From 13-2-20CM-66-19 sp963824395 (GTDB lineage: Bacteria > Pseudomonadota > Gammaproteobacteria > Steroidobacterales > Steroidobacteraceae): a stretch of 64,000 nucleotides of DNA. The notes under the pieces were generated by a model, which saw only the letters and a list, made by a program, of their open reading frames with translations, did no database searches and was not told the origin of the DNA. Shown in pieces: positions 42,148 to 53,769 of this stretch (its first letter is position 1; every line of letters starts with the position of its first letter). The position numbers and the translations under genes are program-made. The stretch spans positions 186,001-250,000 of the forward strand of contig CAWGPF010000001.1 in NCBI GenBank assembly GCA_963824395.1, in the 5' to 3' direction.

Positions 42148-42842
42148 CAGCGCGGCACCTTCGGATCCTTGAGCGCAGGCTCGTAACGGTGATCGTGGCG
42201 GATCACCTTCGGCACGAGCACCCTTGGTGTGATGCTCACCGGCTGGTACACCACCCGGCCGCGCGCGGCATCGTACTGCACCTCCACGTTGCCGATGAGC
42301 GGGAAGTCCTTGCGGAACGGGTGCCCGATGAAGCCGTAGTCGGTGAGGATGCGGCGCAGGTCCGGGTGCCCGCGGAAGAGGATGCCGAAGAGATCGAACG
42401 CCTCGCGCTCGAACCAGTTGGCGGCCGCCCAGATGCCGACCACCGAGTCCGCCACGGGCTCCTCGGTGTCGGGCAGGCGGATGCTGAGGCGGATGCGCTG
42501 GTTGAGGGACACGGACAGCAGGTTGTACACCACCGCAAAGCGTCCGGGCTCCTGCGCATCGGGTTGCTGAGCGCGCGCCACCCGCGCACGGCTGAAGCCG
42601 GAGCGGGTGGCGCTCTGGGTCTGCCAATCATCGATGCCGTACTGCAGGTAGTCGACGCCGGCGAGATCCATGAGCTGCTCGAACTTCAGCTGCGGGGCAT
42701 CCCGCAGCACCGCGCACACCTCAAGAAGCGCGGCGGCATCGGTCTCGTAAGCCAGCTCGTGCGTGAGCGCGGCCGTACGGCGCAGCCGGCCCGGCAGCTG
42801 CGCCTCGACCTTCTGGGCGAGAGCCTCGATCCGCTCGCTCAC
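42147..42842 (-). CDS. nuoC: NADH-quinone oxidoreductase subunit C
   Basis: 231 residues from a GTG at 42842, with AGGAGTGGAG upstream. The 30-kDa signature WFEREAFDLFGILFRGHPDL and TDYGFIGHPFRKDFPL is intact. Peripheral-arm structural subunit. The longer open frame seen upstream overlaps nuoB and is rejected. Confidence 0.96.
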   Translation of the reverse strand: MSERIEALAQKVEAQLPGRLRRTAALTHELAYETDAAALLEVCAVLRDAPQLKFEQLMDLAGVDYLQYGIDDWQTQSATRSGFSRARVARAQQPDAQEPGRFAVVYNLLSVSLNQRIRLSIRLPDTEEPVADSVVGIWAAANWFEREAFDLFGILFRGHPDLRRILTDYGFIGHPFRKDFPLIGNVEVQYDAARGRVVYQPVSITPRVLVPKVIRHDHRYEPALKDPKVPR

Positions 42843-42864
42843 TTCAACTCCACTCCTGCGCCTG

Positions 42865-43359
42865 TTAGCGGGCGATCGCGCTGGTGCGGGCGATCTTCTT
42901 CTGCAGCTGGATGATGCCGTACACCAGGGCCTCGGCGGTCGGTGGGCAGCCGGGCACGTACACATCGACCGGCACGATGCGGTCGCAGCCGCGCACCACC
43001 GCGTAGGAATAGTGGTAGTAGCCGCCCCCGTTGGCGCATGAGCCCATGGAGATGACCCAGCGCGGCTCGGCCATCTGGTCATAGACGCGCCGCAGCGCCG
43101 GGGCCATCTTGTTGACCAGCGTACCGGCGACGATCATGACGTCCGACTGGCGCGGGCTCGGGCGGAACACCACCCCGAAGCGGTCGAGGTCGTAGCGCGA
43201 GGCGCCCGCGTGCATCATCTCCACCGCGCAGCAGGCCAGTCCGAAGGTCATCGGCCACAGCGAGCCGGTGCGCGCCCAGTTGACCAGGTTGTCCACCTGG
43301 GTGGTCATGAAGCCGCGCTGGGCAAAGCCCTCCGGGGTGTCGCTCGCCGCTAGTCCCAC
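42865..43359 (-). CDS. nuoB: NADH-quinone oxidoreductase subunit B
   Basis: 164 residues from the GTG at 43359, overlapping the end of nuoA by 10 bp; an internal ATG at 43308 would cut the conserved N-terminus. Cluster N2 ligands in GLACCAVEMM, GSCANGGG and PGCPP. Last electron carrier before quinone. Confidence 0.96.
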   Translation of the reverse strand: MGLAASDTPEGFAQRGFMTTQVDNLVNWARTGSLWPMTFGLACCAVEMMHAGASRYDLDRFGVVFRPSPRQSDVMIVAGTLVNKMAPALRRVYDQMAEPRWVISMGSCANGGGYYHYSYAVVRGCDRIVPVDVYVPGCPPTAEALVYGIIQLQKKIARTSAIAR

Positions 43360-43718
43360 TCGAGCGCCCCCTTCTTCCATTCGTAGATGAAGCCAACCAC
43401 GAGGATGGCGAGGAAGATGCCCATGGCGGCGAGCCCGAAGTGCCCGATCTGGCGCAGCGCCACCGCCCAGGGAAACAGGAACGCGATCTCGAGATCGAAG
43501 ACGATGAAGAGGATCGCCACGAGGTAGTAGCGCACGTCGAACTTGGTGCGAGTGTCCTCGAAGGCATCGAAGCCGCACTCATAGGGGCTGCGCTTGGCCT
43601 TGTCGTCATGAAAGCGCGAGAAGTAGCGCCCGATGCCGGTGCCGAGGATCAAGAGCACCGCGGCGAGCGCGGCGGCCACGACCAGGAAGATGAGGATCGG
43701 CAGGTAATTGGACAGCAT
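43350..43718 (-). CDS. nuoA: NADH-quinone oxidoreductase subunit A
   Basis: 122 residues with three membrane helices and the family motif SPYECGFDAFEDTRTKFDVR. The ATG at 43718 has AAGGGC upstream. First gene of the nuo operon. Only 16 bp separate the ATG from the T-run of a strong terminator-like hairpin, which raises the question how the operon is transcribed. Confidence 0.97.
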   Translation of the reverse strand: MLSNYLPILIFLVVAAALAAVLLILGTGIGRYFSRFHDDKAKRSPYECGFDAFEDTRTKFDVRYYLVAILFIVFDLEIAFLFPWAVALRQIGHFGLAAMGIFLAILVVGFIYEWKKGALEWD

Positions 43719-43734
43719 GGGCCCTTGCGACCGT

Positions 43735-43762
43735 AAAAAAGGCAGATCGACCGCGACCTGCC
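43735..43762 (-). terminator. Terminator or attenuator hairpin between tRNA-Leu and nuoA
   Basis: On the minus strand GGCAGGTC / GATCTGCC (8 pairs, one G-U; 43755-43762 with 43741-43748) around a 6-nt loop, followed by TTTTTT (43740-43735). This has the full form of an intrinsic terminator for the ftsH-to-tRNA transcript, or an attenuator in the nuo leader. Confidence 0.8.
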
Positions 43763-43778
43763 CCCTGAACCGGTGCGC

Positions 43779-43784
43779 ATTGTA
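43779..43784 (-). promoter_or_regulatory. Candidate -10 box upstream of the nuo leader hairpin
   Basis: TACAAT on the minus strand (5 of 6 matches), just after the tRNA 3' end and before the hairpin. No good -35 is visible. If used, the nuo mRNA would contain the hairpin in its leader. Confidence 0.3.
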
Positions 43785-43802
43785 GCAGCGCGATAAGCGT
43801 TT

Positions 43803-43887
43803 TGGTGCCGACGGGGAGATTCGAACTCCCACACCTTGCGGCGCTAGCCCCTCAAGCTAGTGTGTCTACCAATTCCACCACGTCGGC
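43803..43887 (-). tRNA. tRNA-Leu (anticodon GAG)
   Basis: 85 nt with CCA encoded. The 7-bp acceptor stem GCCGACG / CGTCGGC is perfect. D-arm TGGTGGAATTGGTAGACACA, anticodon loop TTGAGGG (anticodon GAG, reading CUC/CUU), a variable arm typical of leucine tRNA, and a T-loop GTTCGAATC. Placed between secG and nuoA as in many gammaproteobacteria. Confidence 0.97.
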
Positions 43888-43913
43888 AATCTTAAGCGTG
43901 CGTGTCGAGTCCC

Positions 43914-44315
43914 TTACTTCGGCGCCAGCGGCGCCGGCGTCGGCGTCGGCGCCGCTGGCGTGGCGGCCGGTGCGGCGGTAGTGCCCGCAGGTGGCGGTGC
44001 CGCCGGGAGCGTCAGGCCGGGAAGCGATTTGGGCTTCTCGGCTGCCTCATCGAGGAGCGTGCGCTGCGTCTGGGTGGCCGGGCGCGTGGCGAGGTAGGCA
44101 AGTCCCATGCTGTTGAGCATGAAGATCGCCGCGAAGATCGCCGTGGCGCGCGACAGCGCCGTGGTGGCGCCGCGCGCCCCGAACACGGTCCCGGAGGCGC
44201 CGGCACCGAAGCCTGCGCCGGCATCCGCCCCCTTGCCACGCTGCAGCAGCACGAGACCGATGATGGCGCCCGCGGACAGCAGCTGCACTAAGGTCAGGAT
44301 TCTGGTCAACCACAT
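43914..44315 (-). CDS. secG: Preprotein translocase subunit SecG
   Basis: 133 residues. Two membrane helices flank the conserved VLLQRGKGADAGAGFGAGAS region. An unusually long Ala/Pro/Thr-rich tail (about residues 95-133, with PTPTPAPLAPK at the end) follows the family domain. Helps the SecYEG channel. Thirteen bp after tpiA. Confidence 0.95.
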   Translation of the reverse strand: MWLTRILTLVQLLSAGAIIGLVLLQRGKGADAGAGFGAGASGTVFGARGATTALSRATAIFAAIFMLNSMGLAYLATRPATQTQRTLLDEAAEKPKSLPGLTLPAAPPPAGTTAAPAATPAAPTPTPAPLAPK

Positions 44316-44328
44316 GGGGAAATCTCAC

Positions 44329-45087
44329 TCATCCCGGTCCGGCGGCGGCCAGGATTGTCAGGAACTCATCAGCCTTAAGCGAGGCGCCACCGATCAGCCC
44401 GCCGTCGACGTCCGGCATCGCGAACAGCTCGGCCGCGTTACCGGCCTTCACGCTGCCGCCATAAAGAATGCGTGTGGCGGCGGCAATTCTAGCATCCCGG
44501 GCCCCGATCCGGGCGCGGATGAAGGCGTGCACTTCCTGCGCCTGCTCGGGACTGGCGGTGCGCCCGGTGCCGATCGCCCACACCGGCTCGTAGGCCACGA
44601 CCGCCTGCTCGAAGCCGGCCGCGCCGCACAGCTCCAGCACCACCTCCAGCTGCCGGGCGATGACCTCCCCGGTGCGCCCGGCCTCGCGGTCGGCCAGCTG
44701 CTCACCGATGCACAGGATCGGCACCAGGCCCTTGGCGAGCGCGGCGCCGAACTTGCGCGCGATCAGCTGATCGGACTCGCGGTACAGCAGGCGCCGCTCG
44801 GAGTGCCCGACGATCACGTACTCGCAGCCGACGTCCCTGAGCATCGCCGCCGAGACCTCCCCGGTGAAGGCGCCCTGCGCATCCGCGCACACGTCCTGGG
44901 CGCCGAGGTCGAGCGCCGAGTCACGCAGCAGGCGCGCCGCCTCCAGCAGGTACACGAACGGCGGGCAGATCACGCAGGCCGCCTGGGGCGCGGCCGGGCA
45001 CTGCCCCAGCAGCTCCTCGATCAGGCGCGCGTTCTCGGCGCGCGAGCCGTGCATCTTCCAGTTTCCGGCAACAATGGGGCGGCGCAT
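44329..45087 (-). CDS. tpiA: Triose-phosphate isomerase
   Basis: 252 residues from the ATG at 45087 (RRPIVAGNWKMHG). Catalytic Lys in NWKMHG, His in VIVGHSERR and Glu in AYEPVWAIGTG; phosphate loop ILYGGSVKAGN. Interconverts DHAP and glyceraldehyde-3-phosphate. The gap to glmM is 167 bp, so it may have its own promoter. Confidence 0.97.
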   Translation of the reverse strand: MRRPIVAGNWKMHGSRAENARLIEELLGQCPAAPQAACVICPPFVYLLEAARLLRDSALDLGAQDVCADAQGAFTGEVSAAMLRDVGCEYVIVGHSERRLLYRESDQLIARKFGAALAKGLVPILCIGEQLADREAGRTGEVIARQLEVVLELCGAAGFEQAVVAYEPVWAIGTGRTASPEQAQEVHAFIRARIGARDARIAAATRILYGGSVKAGNAAELFAMPDVDGGLIGGASLKADEFLTILAAAGPG

Positions 45088-45254
45088 GCAACGGCCTCGC
45101 GGCACCCATCCTTAAGGATCGGTGCGCCTACGGGTTTCCAAGGGCGCGCGATGATAGCCATGCAGGCAGGGTGACGCAACGCCGTGGGCCGGCGTTCACC
45201 GCGCAGGACCGCCAGGGCCGCCGGCGACGCCGCCAGCCGGGTGCGCCCCAAAGG

Positions 45255-46589
<1,335 letters not shown>

Positions 46590-46593
46590 AGTC

Positions 46594-47436
46594 CTAACCT
46601 CCCCCCTCAACTGCCGCCACCACCTTCAGGGCATCCACCGTGGCGGCCACGTCGTGCGCGCGGATGATGCGCGCGCCCTTGAGCGCTGCGACCACCGCCA
46701 GCGCGAGGCTCCCGTAGAGGCGCTCGCCGGCGGCGCGCCCCGTCAGTGTGCCGAGCATCGACTTGCGCGACAAGCCGGCCATGAGCGGCGCCCCGAGCCG
46801 GGTGAGCGCCGGCAGTCCTTTGAGCAGTGTCAGGTTGTGTTCGAAGCTCTTGCCGAAGCCGAACCCCGGGTCGATGAGGAGGCGGCCGGCGGGGATGCCC
46901 GCCGCGCGGCAGGCCGCCAGACGCGCGCTCAGGAACTGCGCCACCTCGGCGACCACGTCCTCGTAGAGCGGCGCGTGCTGCATGGTGCGCGGCTCGCCCT
47001 GCATGTGCATCAGGCACACCGCGCAGCCGGAATCGCGCGCCGCCGCCAGCGCCCCGGGGGCGCGCAGCGCGCGCACGTCGTTGATGAGGCCGGCGCCGGC
47101 GGCCGCCGCCTCGGCCATGACCTCGGGCTTGCTGGTGTCGACCGAAATCACGGCGGCGGCCGCACTCAGGGCGCGCACCACCGGCACCACCCGCGCGAGC
47201 TCCTCCTCGAGGCTCACCGGTTCGGCCCCGGGACGGGTGGATTCACCGCCCACGTCGATGAGCGCCGCACCGTCGGCGATCATGGCGAGGCCGTGCTCGA
47301 TGGCGGATTGCAGCCGCACGAAGCGGCCGCCGTCGGAGAAGGAATCGGGGGTGACGTTGAGCACCCCCATGACGAGCGGCCGCGCGAGCGACAGGGTGCG
47401 CCCGGCGCAGGAGAGCTCAGCCACCGGGGCCGGCAT
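46594..47436 (-). CDS. folP: Dihydropteroate synthase
   Basis: 280 residues, TIM barrel. Pterin/pABA-binding motifs MGVLNVTPDSFSDGG, DVGGESTRPGAEPVS, DPGFGFGKSFEHN and GLSRKSMLG are all present. Makes dihydropteroate for folate and is the sulfonamide target. Lies 27 bp after ftsH in the conserved ftsH-folP-glmM order. Confidence 0.97.
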   Translation of the reverse strand: MPAPVAELSCAGRTLSLARPLVMGVLNVTPDSFSDGGRFVRLQSAIEHGLAMIADGAALIDVGGESTRPGAEPVSLEEELARVVPVVRALSAAAAVISVDTSKPEVMAEAAAAGAGLINDVRALRAPGALAAARDSGCAVCLMHMQGEPRTMQHAPLYEDVVAEVAQFLSARLAACRAAGIPAGRLLIDPGFGFGKSFEHNLTLLKGLPALTRLGAPLMAGLSRKSMLGTLTGRAAGERLYGSLALAVVAALKGARIIRAHDVAATVDALKVVAAVEGGG

Positions 47437-47463
47437 GCCGGCAGGGCCCGCCTGCGGGCCGCT

Positions 47464-49380
<1,917 letters not shown>

Positions 49381-49707
49381 AGGCTTCCGTCCTTTTAAAT
49401 CACGCGCAAACCGGGAATCTGAATGAACCTACACCAAGCGATACCGGCTGGCCAGTAAATACATCGCGGGGCGCCGCGGGCGGGAAACCCCCTGCGGCTT
49501 CAGAAGCTTAACCGTGCCGAACCGCCCCGTGCCGGCCAGACAAAGTAAGGTCCTGCGCCCCTCACCGGCTTTGAATCAGGGCAGGCACGCCCGGCTTCAA
49601 GTCACAAGTGCGCCCAAAGGGGCGCGTTTCGCGCCGGCGCGCGCAAACCTGCCTGCAGATTAGGCGCCGCCCGTGCGGCACGCGTTCCTCCCTCCTACAA
49701 TGCGCCG
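49381..49707. other. Divergent intergenic region between ftsH and yhbY
   Basis: 327 bp without a convincing coding frame; short open frames lack ribosome sites and family resemblance. It holds the ftsH and yhbY promoters. A sigma32-like element for ftsH is listed separately. There is no trace of rlmE, which would be on the ftsH strand here in many relatives. Confidence 0.7.
49574..49601 (-). promoter_or_regulatory. ftsH: Candidate sigma32 promoter for ftsH
   Basis: On the minus strand CTTGAAG (49601-49595), 13 bp, then CCCTGATT (49581-49574), resembling CTTGAAA / CCCCATNT. About 190 bp before the ftsH start. Weaker than the dnaK example. Confidence 0.35.
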
Positions 49708-50046
49708 ATGACAAAACCCGCTCCCGCCCTGCCGCCGCCCGCGGCGCCCGCGCTCTCTGAGCGCCAGAAGCGCCACCTGCGCGGGCTCGCCCACGCACTG
49801 CAGCCCGTGGTGCGGCTCGGCAACGCCGGGCTCACCGAGGCGGTGGTGCTCGAGATGACCCGGGCGCTGCACGACCATGAGCTCATCAAGGTGAAGGCCC
49901 CGGGTGGGGACCGCGCGGCGCGCGATGCGCTCATCGCTGCGCTCGCGCTGCGCACCGGCAGTGCCCTGGTGCAGCGTATCGGCAACGTGGCGGTCTACTA
50001 CCGAGCGCGCACCGAGCTGCCGAAGATCCTGATCCCGGATGCCTGA
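49708..50046 (+). CDS. yhbY: YhbY-type RNA-binding protein
   Basis: 112 residues, CRS1-YhbY (CRM) domain: LSERQKRHLRGLAHALQPVV, RLGNAGLTEAVVLEM, and GNVAVYYRA near the end. Binds pre-50S ribosomal particles. The N-terminal Pro/Ala stretch (PAPALPPPAAPA) is an extra tail. Monocistronic, ending 18 bp from the convergent greA. Confidence 0.93.
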   Translation: MTKPAPALPPPAAPALSERQKRHLRGLAHALQPVVRLGNAGLTEAVVLEMTRALHDHELIKVKAPGGDRAARDALIAALALRTGSALVQRIGNVAVYYRARTELPKILIPDA

Positions 50047-50064
50047 GCGGGGAGCGGGGCGCGC

Positions 50065-50541
50065 TTAGCTGAACCTGACGGCGAGGATCTCGTAGGAGCG
50101 CGTGCCGCCCGGGGCGGTGACGTCCACCACCTCCCCTTCGGACTTGCCCACCAGGGCGCGCGCGATCGGGGAGGTCACGGAGATGCGCCCGGCGCGGATA
50201 TCGGCCTCATCCTCCCCCACCACCTGGTAGGTGACGCGCTCGCCGTTGTCCTGGTCCTCCAGCTCCACCACCGCCCCGAAGATCACCTTGCCGGTGTTCG
50301 GCAGCGTCGCCGGGTCGATGATCTCGGCATTGCCGAGCTTGCCCTCGATCTCCCCGATGCGCCCCTCGATGAAGCCCTGCTGCTCGCGCGCGGCGTGGTA
50401 TTCGGCATTCTCCGAGAGGTCCCCGTGGCCGCGTGCCTCGGCGATCGCCTTGATCACGGTCGGGCGGTCCTGGGTCTTGAGCCTCTTCAGCTCCGCGCGC
50501 AGTGCTTCCGCGCCGCGCGCCGTCATCGGGGTGCGTTTCAT
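50065..50541 (-). CDS. greA: Transcription elongation factor GreA
   Basis: 158 residues: N-terminal coiled coil with the catalytic tip GDLSENAEYH (acidic residues that stimulate RNA polymerase cleavage) and C-terminal FKBP-like domain ending TRSYEILAVRFS. Rescues backtracked RNA polymerase. ATG overlaps the carB stop by 4 bp, the conserved carAB-greA order. Confidence 0.97.
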   Translation of the reverse strand: MKRTPMTARGAEALRAELKRLKTQDRPTVIKAIAEARGHGDLSENAEYHAAREQQGFIEGRIGEIEGKLGNAEIIDPATLPNTGKVIFGAVVELEDQDNGERVTYQVVGEDEADIRAGRISVTSPIARALVGKSEGEVVDVTAPGGTRSYEILAVRFS

Positions 50542-53500
50542 GCGCGTGCCGCCTCGCTGTGCAGGTCCTGCAGCCGATTGACCTCGACCTCATCGATGTG
50601 GTCGAGCGCATCGCAGGTGGCCAGGCCCGCGGCGAGGGTCGTGTAGTAGGTGACGCGCCGCTGCACGGCCTCGCGGCGGATCGAGTTCGACTCGCGCACC
50701 GCCTGCTTGCCTTCCGTGGTGTTGACGATGAGGTCAACCTCGTCGTTCTTGATCATGTCGACGATATGCGGGCGCCCCTCGCGCACCTTGTTGATGCGCC
50801 GGCAGGCAACGCCTGCCTCCTCGAGCGCGCTCGCGGTGCCGGAGGTTGCGATCACCTCGAAGCCACGCTCGATGAGCTTCTTCGCGAGCGTCACCGCCGG
50901 CCCCTTGTCGCGGTCGCGCACGCTGATGAAGGCCACCCCGGCGCGCGGCAGCGTCACCCCCGAGGCGCTCTGCGCCTTGGCGTACGCCTCCCCGAAGGTG
51001 CGCCCGGTGCCCATGACCTCACCGGTGGACTTCATCTCCGGACCTAAGATCGGGTCGGCCTCCGGGAACTTGGCGAACGGGAATACGGCCTCCTTCACCG
51101 AGTAGTAGCCGGGCACGCGCTCGACGGCCCCCACCAGCTGCTTCAGCTTGCGCCCGGTCATGACGCGCGCGGCGATCTTGGCGAGCGCCTGCCCGGTGGC
51201 CTTGGAGACGAACGGCACGGTGCGCGAGGCGCGCGGATTGACCTCCAGCACGTAGATGACGCCGGCCTGGATCGCGAACTGGATGTTCATGAGGCCGACT
51301 ACGTTCAGCGCCCGCGCGAGCTTTTTGGTCTGCTCGCGCAGCTCCTTCTGGGTCTCGCGTGACAGGCTCACCGGGGGGAGCGAGCAGCCCGAGTCCCCCG
51401 AGTGCACGCCGGCCTGCTCGATGTGCTCCATGATGCCGCCGATCATGACGTCCTCCCCGTCGCACACGGCGTCCACGTCCACCTCGATGGCGACATCGAG
51501 GAAGCGATCGAGCAGCACCGGGCTGTCGTTGGAGACCTGCACCGCGTGGGTCATGTAGGTGCGCAGGTCCTCTTCCGTAAACACCACTTCCATGGCACGG
51601 CCGCCGAGCACGTAGGAGGGGCGCACCACGAGCGGGAAGCCCACCTCGCGCGCCAGCATGACGCCCTGCTCCTCGGTGCGCGCCGTGGCATTGGCCGGCT
51701 GCTTCAGGGCGAGCTTCTTGACGAGCGCCTGGAAGCGCTCGCGGTCCTCGGCGACGTCGATCGAGTCGGGCGACGTGCCGATGATCGGCGCGCCGGCGGC
51801 CTCGAGTGCCCGCGACAGCTTCAAGGGCGTCTGACCGCCGAACTGCACGATCACCCCTTCGGGCTTCTCCACCGCGAGGATCTCGAGCACGTCCTCGAGC
51901 GTGAGGGGCTCGAAGTACAGGCGGTCGGAGGTGTCGTAGTCGGTGGAGACGGTCTCGGGGTTGCAGTTGACCATGATGGTCTCGAAGCCGTCCTCGCGCA
52001 GCTGCAGCGCGGCGTGCACGCAGCAGTAATCGAACTCGATCCCCTGGCCGATGCGGTTCGGCCCACCGCCGAGGATCATGATCTTGCGGCGGCTGGTGGG
52101 GGCCGCCTCGCACTCCTCTTCATAGGTGGAGTAAAGGTAGGCGGTGGAGGTGGCGAACTCGGCCGCGCAGGTGTCGACGCGCTTGTAGACCGGGCGCACT
52201 TTGAGCTCGTGGCGCTTGTCGCGGATCGCCTTCTCGGGCATGTCGACCAGGCGCGCGAGGCGGCTGTCGGAGAAGCCCTTGCGCTTCAGGTAACGCAGGC
52301 GCTCGGCGCTCAGGGCGCCGAGTCCCGCCTCGCGGACCTGCGTCTCCTCCTGCACCAGCTCCTGCACCTGGGCGAGGAACCACGGATCGATGTGCGTGAG
52401 CTCATAGATGCGCTCGCGCGTCCAGCCGGCGCGCAGGGCGTCGGCGACGTACAGCAGGCGGTTCGCGCCAGGGGCGCGCAGCTCGTAGGCGAGCCGGTCG
52501 GCCTGCTCATCGGTGAGGGGCAGGGTGAGGATCGGCGTGAGCCCGTCGAGGCCGGTCTCCAGCCCGCGCAGCGCCTTCTGCAGCGATTCCTGGAAGGTGC
52601 GCCCGATCGCCATCACCTCGCCCACCGACTTCATCTGCGTCGTGAGGCGGTCATTGGCGGCCGGGAACTTCTCGAACGTGAAGCGCGGGATCTTCGTCAC
52701 CACGTAGTCGATCGAGGGCTCGAAGGAGGCGGGCGTGGCGCCGCCGGTGATGTCGTTCTTCAGCTCATCGAGCGTGTAGCCGACGGCGAGCTTGGCGGCG
52801 ATCTTGGCGATCGGGAAGCCGGTCGCCTTGGAGGCGAGCGCCGAGGAGCGCGACACGCGCGGGTTCATCTCGATGACGAGCAGACGCCCGTCCTTGGGAC
52901 TCACCGCGAACTGCACGTTCGAGCCGCCGGTGTCGACCCCGATCTTGCGCAGCACCGCGATGGAGGCATCGCGCATGCGCTGGTATTCCTTGTCGGTGAG
53001 GGTGAGCGCCGGGGCGACCGTGATGGAGTCCCCGGTGTGCACGCCCATCGGATCGAGGTTCTCGATCGAGCACACGATGATGCAGTTGTCCTTGTGGTCG
53101 CGCACCACCTCCATCTCGAACTCTTTCCAGCCGATCACCGACTCCTCGAGCAGCACCTCCCCGGTGGGCGAGGCATCCAGACCCCGCGCCACGATCTCCT
53201 CGAGCTCCTCGCGGTTGTAGGCGATGCCCCCGCCGCTGCCGCCCATGGTGAAGGAGGGTCGCACCACCACCGGATAGCCGAGCTCGCCGGCGATCGCGAG
53301 CGACTCATCGAGGCTCCTGGCGATCTGCGACTTCGCGGTCTCAAGACCGATCTCGCGCATCGCGTTCCTGAACAGCTCGCGGTCCTCGGCCATGTCGATG
53401 GCGGCGCGCGAGGCGGCGATCATCTCGACGCCGTACTTCTCCAGCACCCCTTCGCGCACCAGGTCGAGCGCGGTATTGAGCGCCGTCTGCCCGCCCATGG

Positions 53501-53765
53501 TGGGCAGCAGCGCATCCGGGCGCTCCTTCTCGATGATGCGCGCCACGCTGCGTGCGTTGACCGGCTCGATGTAGATGGCATCGGCCATCTCCGGGTCCGT
53601 CATGATGGTGGCGGGGTTGGAGTTGACGAGGATGACGCGGTAGCCCTCCTCGCGCAGCGCCTTGCAGGCCTGGGCGCCCGAGTAGTCGAACTCGCACGCC
53701 TGGCCGATGACGATCGGGCCGGCGCCGATGATCAGGATGCTGTGCAGGTCGGTGCGCTTGGGCAT
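50538..53765 (-). CDS. carB: Carbamoyl-phosphate synthase large subunit
   Basis: 1075 residues made of two homologous ATP-grasp halves: carboxyphosphate domain from LIIGAGPIVIGQACEFDYSG and carbamoyl-phosphate domain from IMILGGGPNRIGQGIEFDYC, plus a C-terminal MGS-like regulatory domain (about 940-1075). Makes carbamoyl phosphate for pyrimidines and arginine with CarA. Four bp after carA. Confidence 0.98.
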   Translation of the reverse strand: MPKRTDLHSILIIGAGPIVIGQACEFDYSGAQACKALREEGYRVILVNSNPATIMTDPEMADAIYIEPVNARSVARIIEKERPDALLPTMGGQTALNTALDLVREGVLEKYGVEMIAASRAAIDMAEDRELFRNAMREIGLETAKSQIARSLDESLAIAGELGYPVVVRPSFTMGGSGGGIAYNREELEEIVARGLDASPTGEVLLEESVIGWKEFEMEVVRDHKDNCIIVCSIENLDPMGVHTGDSITVAPALTLTDKEYQRMRDASIAVLRKIGVDTGGSNVQFAVSPKDGRLLVIEMNPRVSRSSALASKATGFPIAKIAAKLAVGYTLDELKNDITGGATPASFEPSIDYVVTKIPRFTFEKFPAANDRLTTQMKSVGEVMAIGRTFQESLQKALRGLETGLDGLTPILTLPLTDEQADRLAYELRAPGANRLLYVADALRAGWTRERIYELTHIDPWFLAQVQELVQEETQVREAGLGALSAERLRYLKRKGFSDSRLARLVDMPEKAIRDKRHELKVRPVYKRVDTCAAEFATSTAYLYSTYEEECEAAPTSRRKIMILGGGPNRIGQGIEFDYCCVHAALQLREDGFETIMVNCNPETVSTDYDTSDRLYFEPLTLEDVLEILAVEKPEGVIVQFGGQTPLKLSRALEAAGAPIIGTSPDSIDVAEDRERFQALVKKLALKQPANATARTEEQGVMLAREVGFPLVVRPSYVLGGRAMEVVFTEEDLRTYMTHAVQVSNDSPVLLDRFLDVAIEVDVDAVCDGEDVMIGGIMEHIEQAGVHSGDSGCSLPPVSLSRETQKELREQTKKLARALNVVGLMNIQFAIQAGVIYVLEVNPRASRTVPFVSKATGQALAKIAARVMTGRKLKQLVGAVERVPGYYSVKEAVFPFAKFPEADPILGPEMKSTGEVMGTGRTFGEAYAKAQSASGVTLPRAGVAFISVRDRDKGPAVTLAKKLIERGFEVIATSGTASALEEAGVACRRINKVREGRPHIVDMIKNDEVDLIVNTTEGKQAVRESNSIRREAVQRRVTYYTTLAAGLATCDALDHIDEVEVNRLQDLHSEAARA

Positions 53766-53769
53766 GGCT

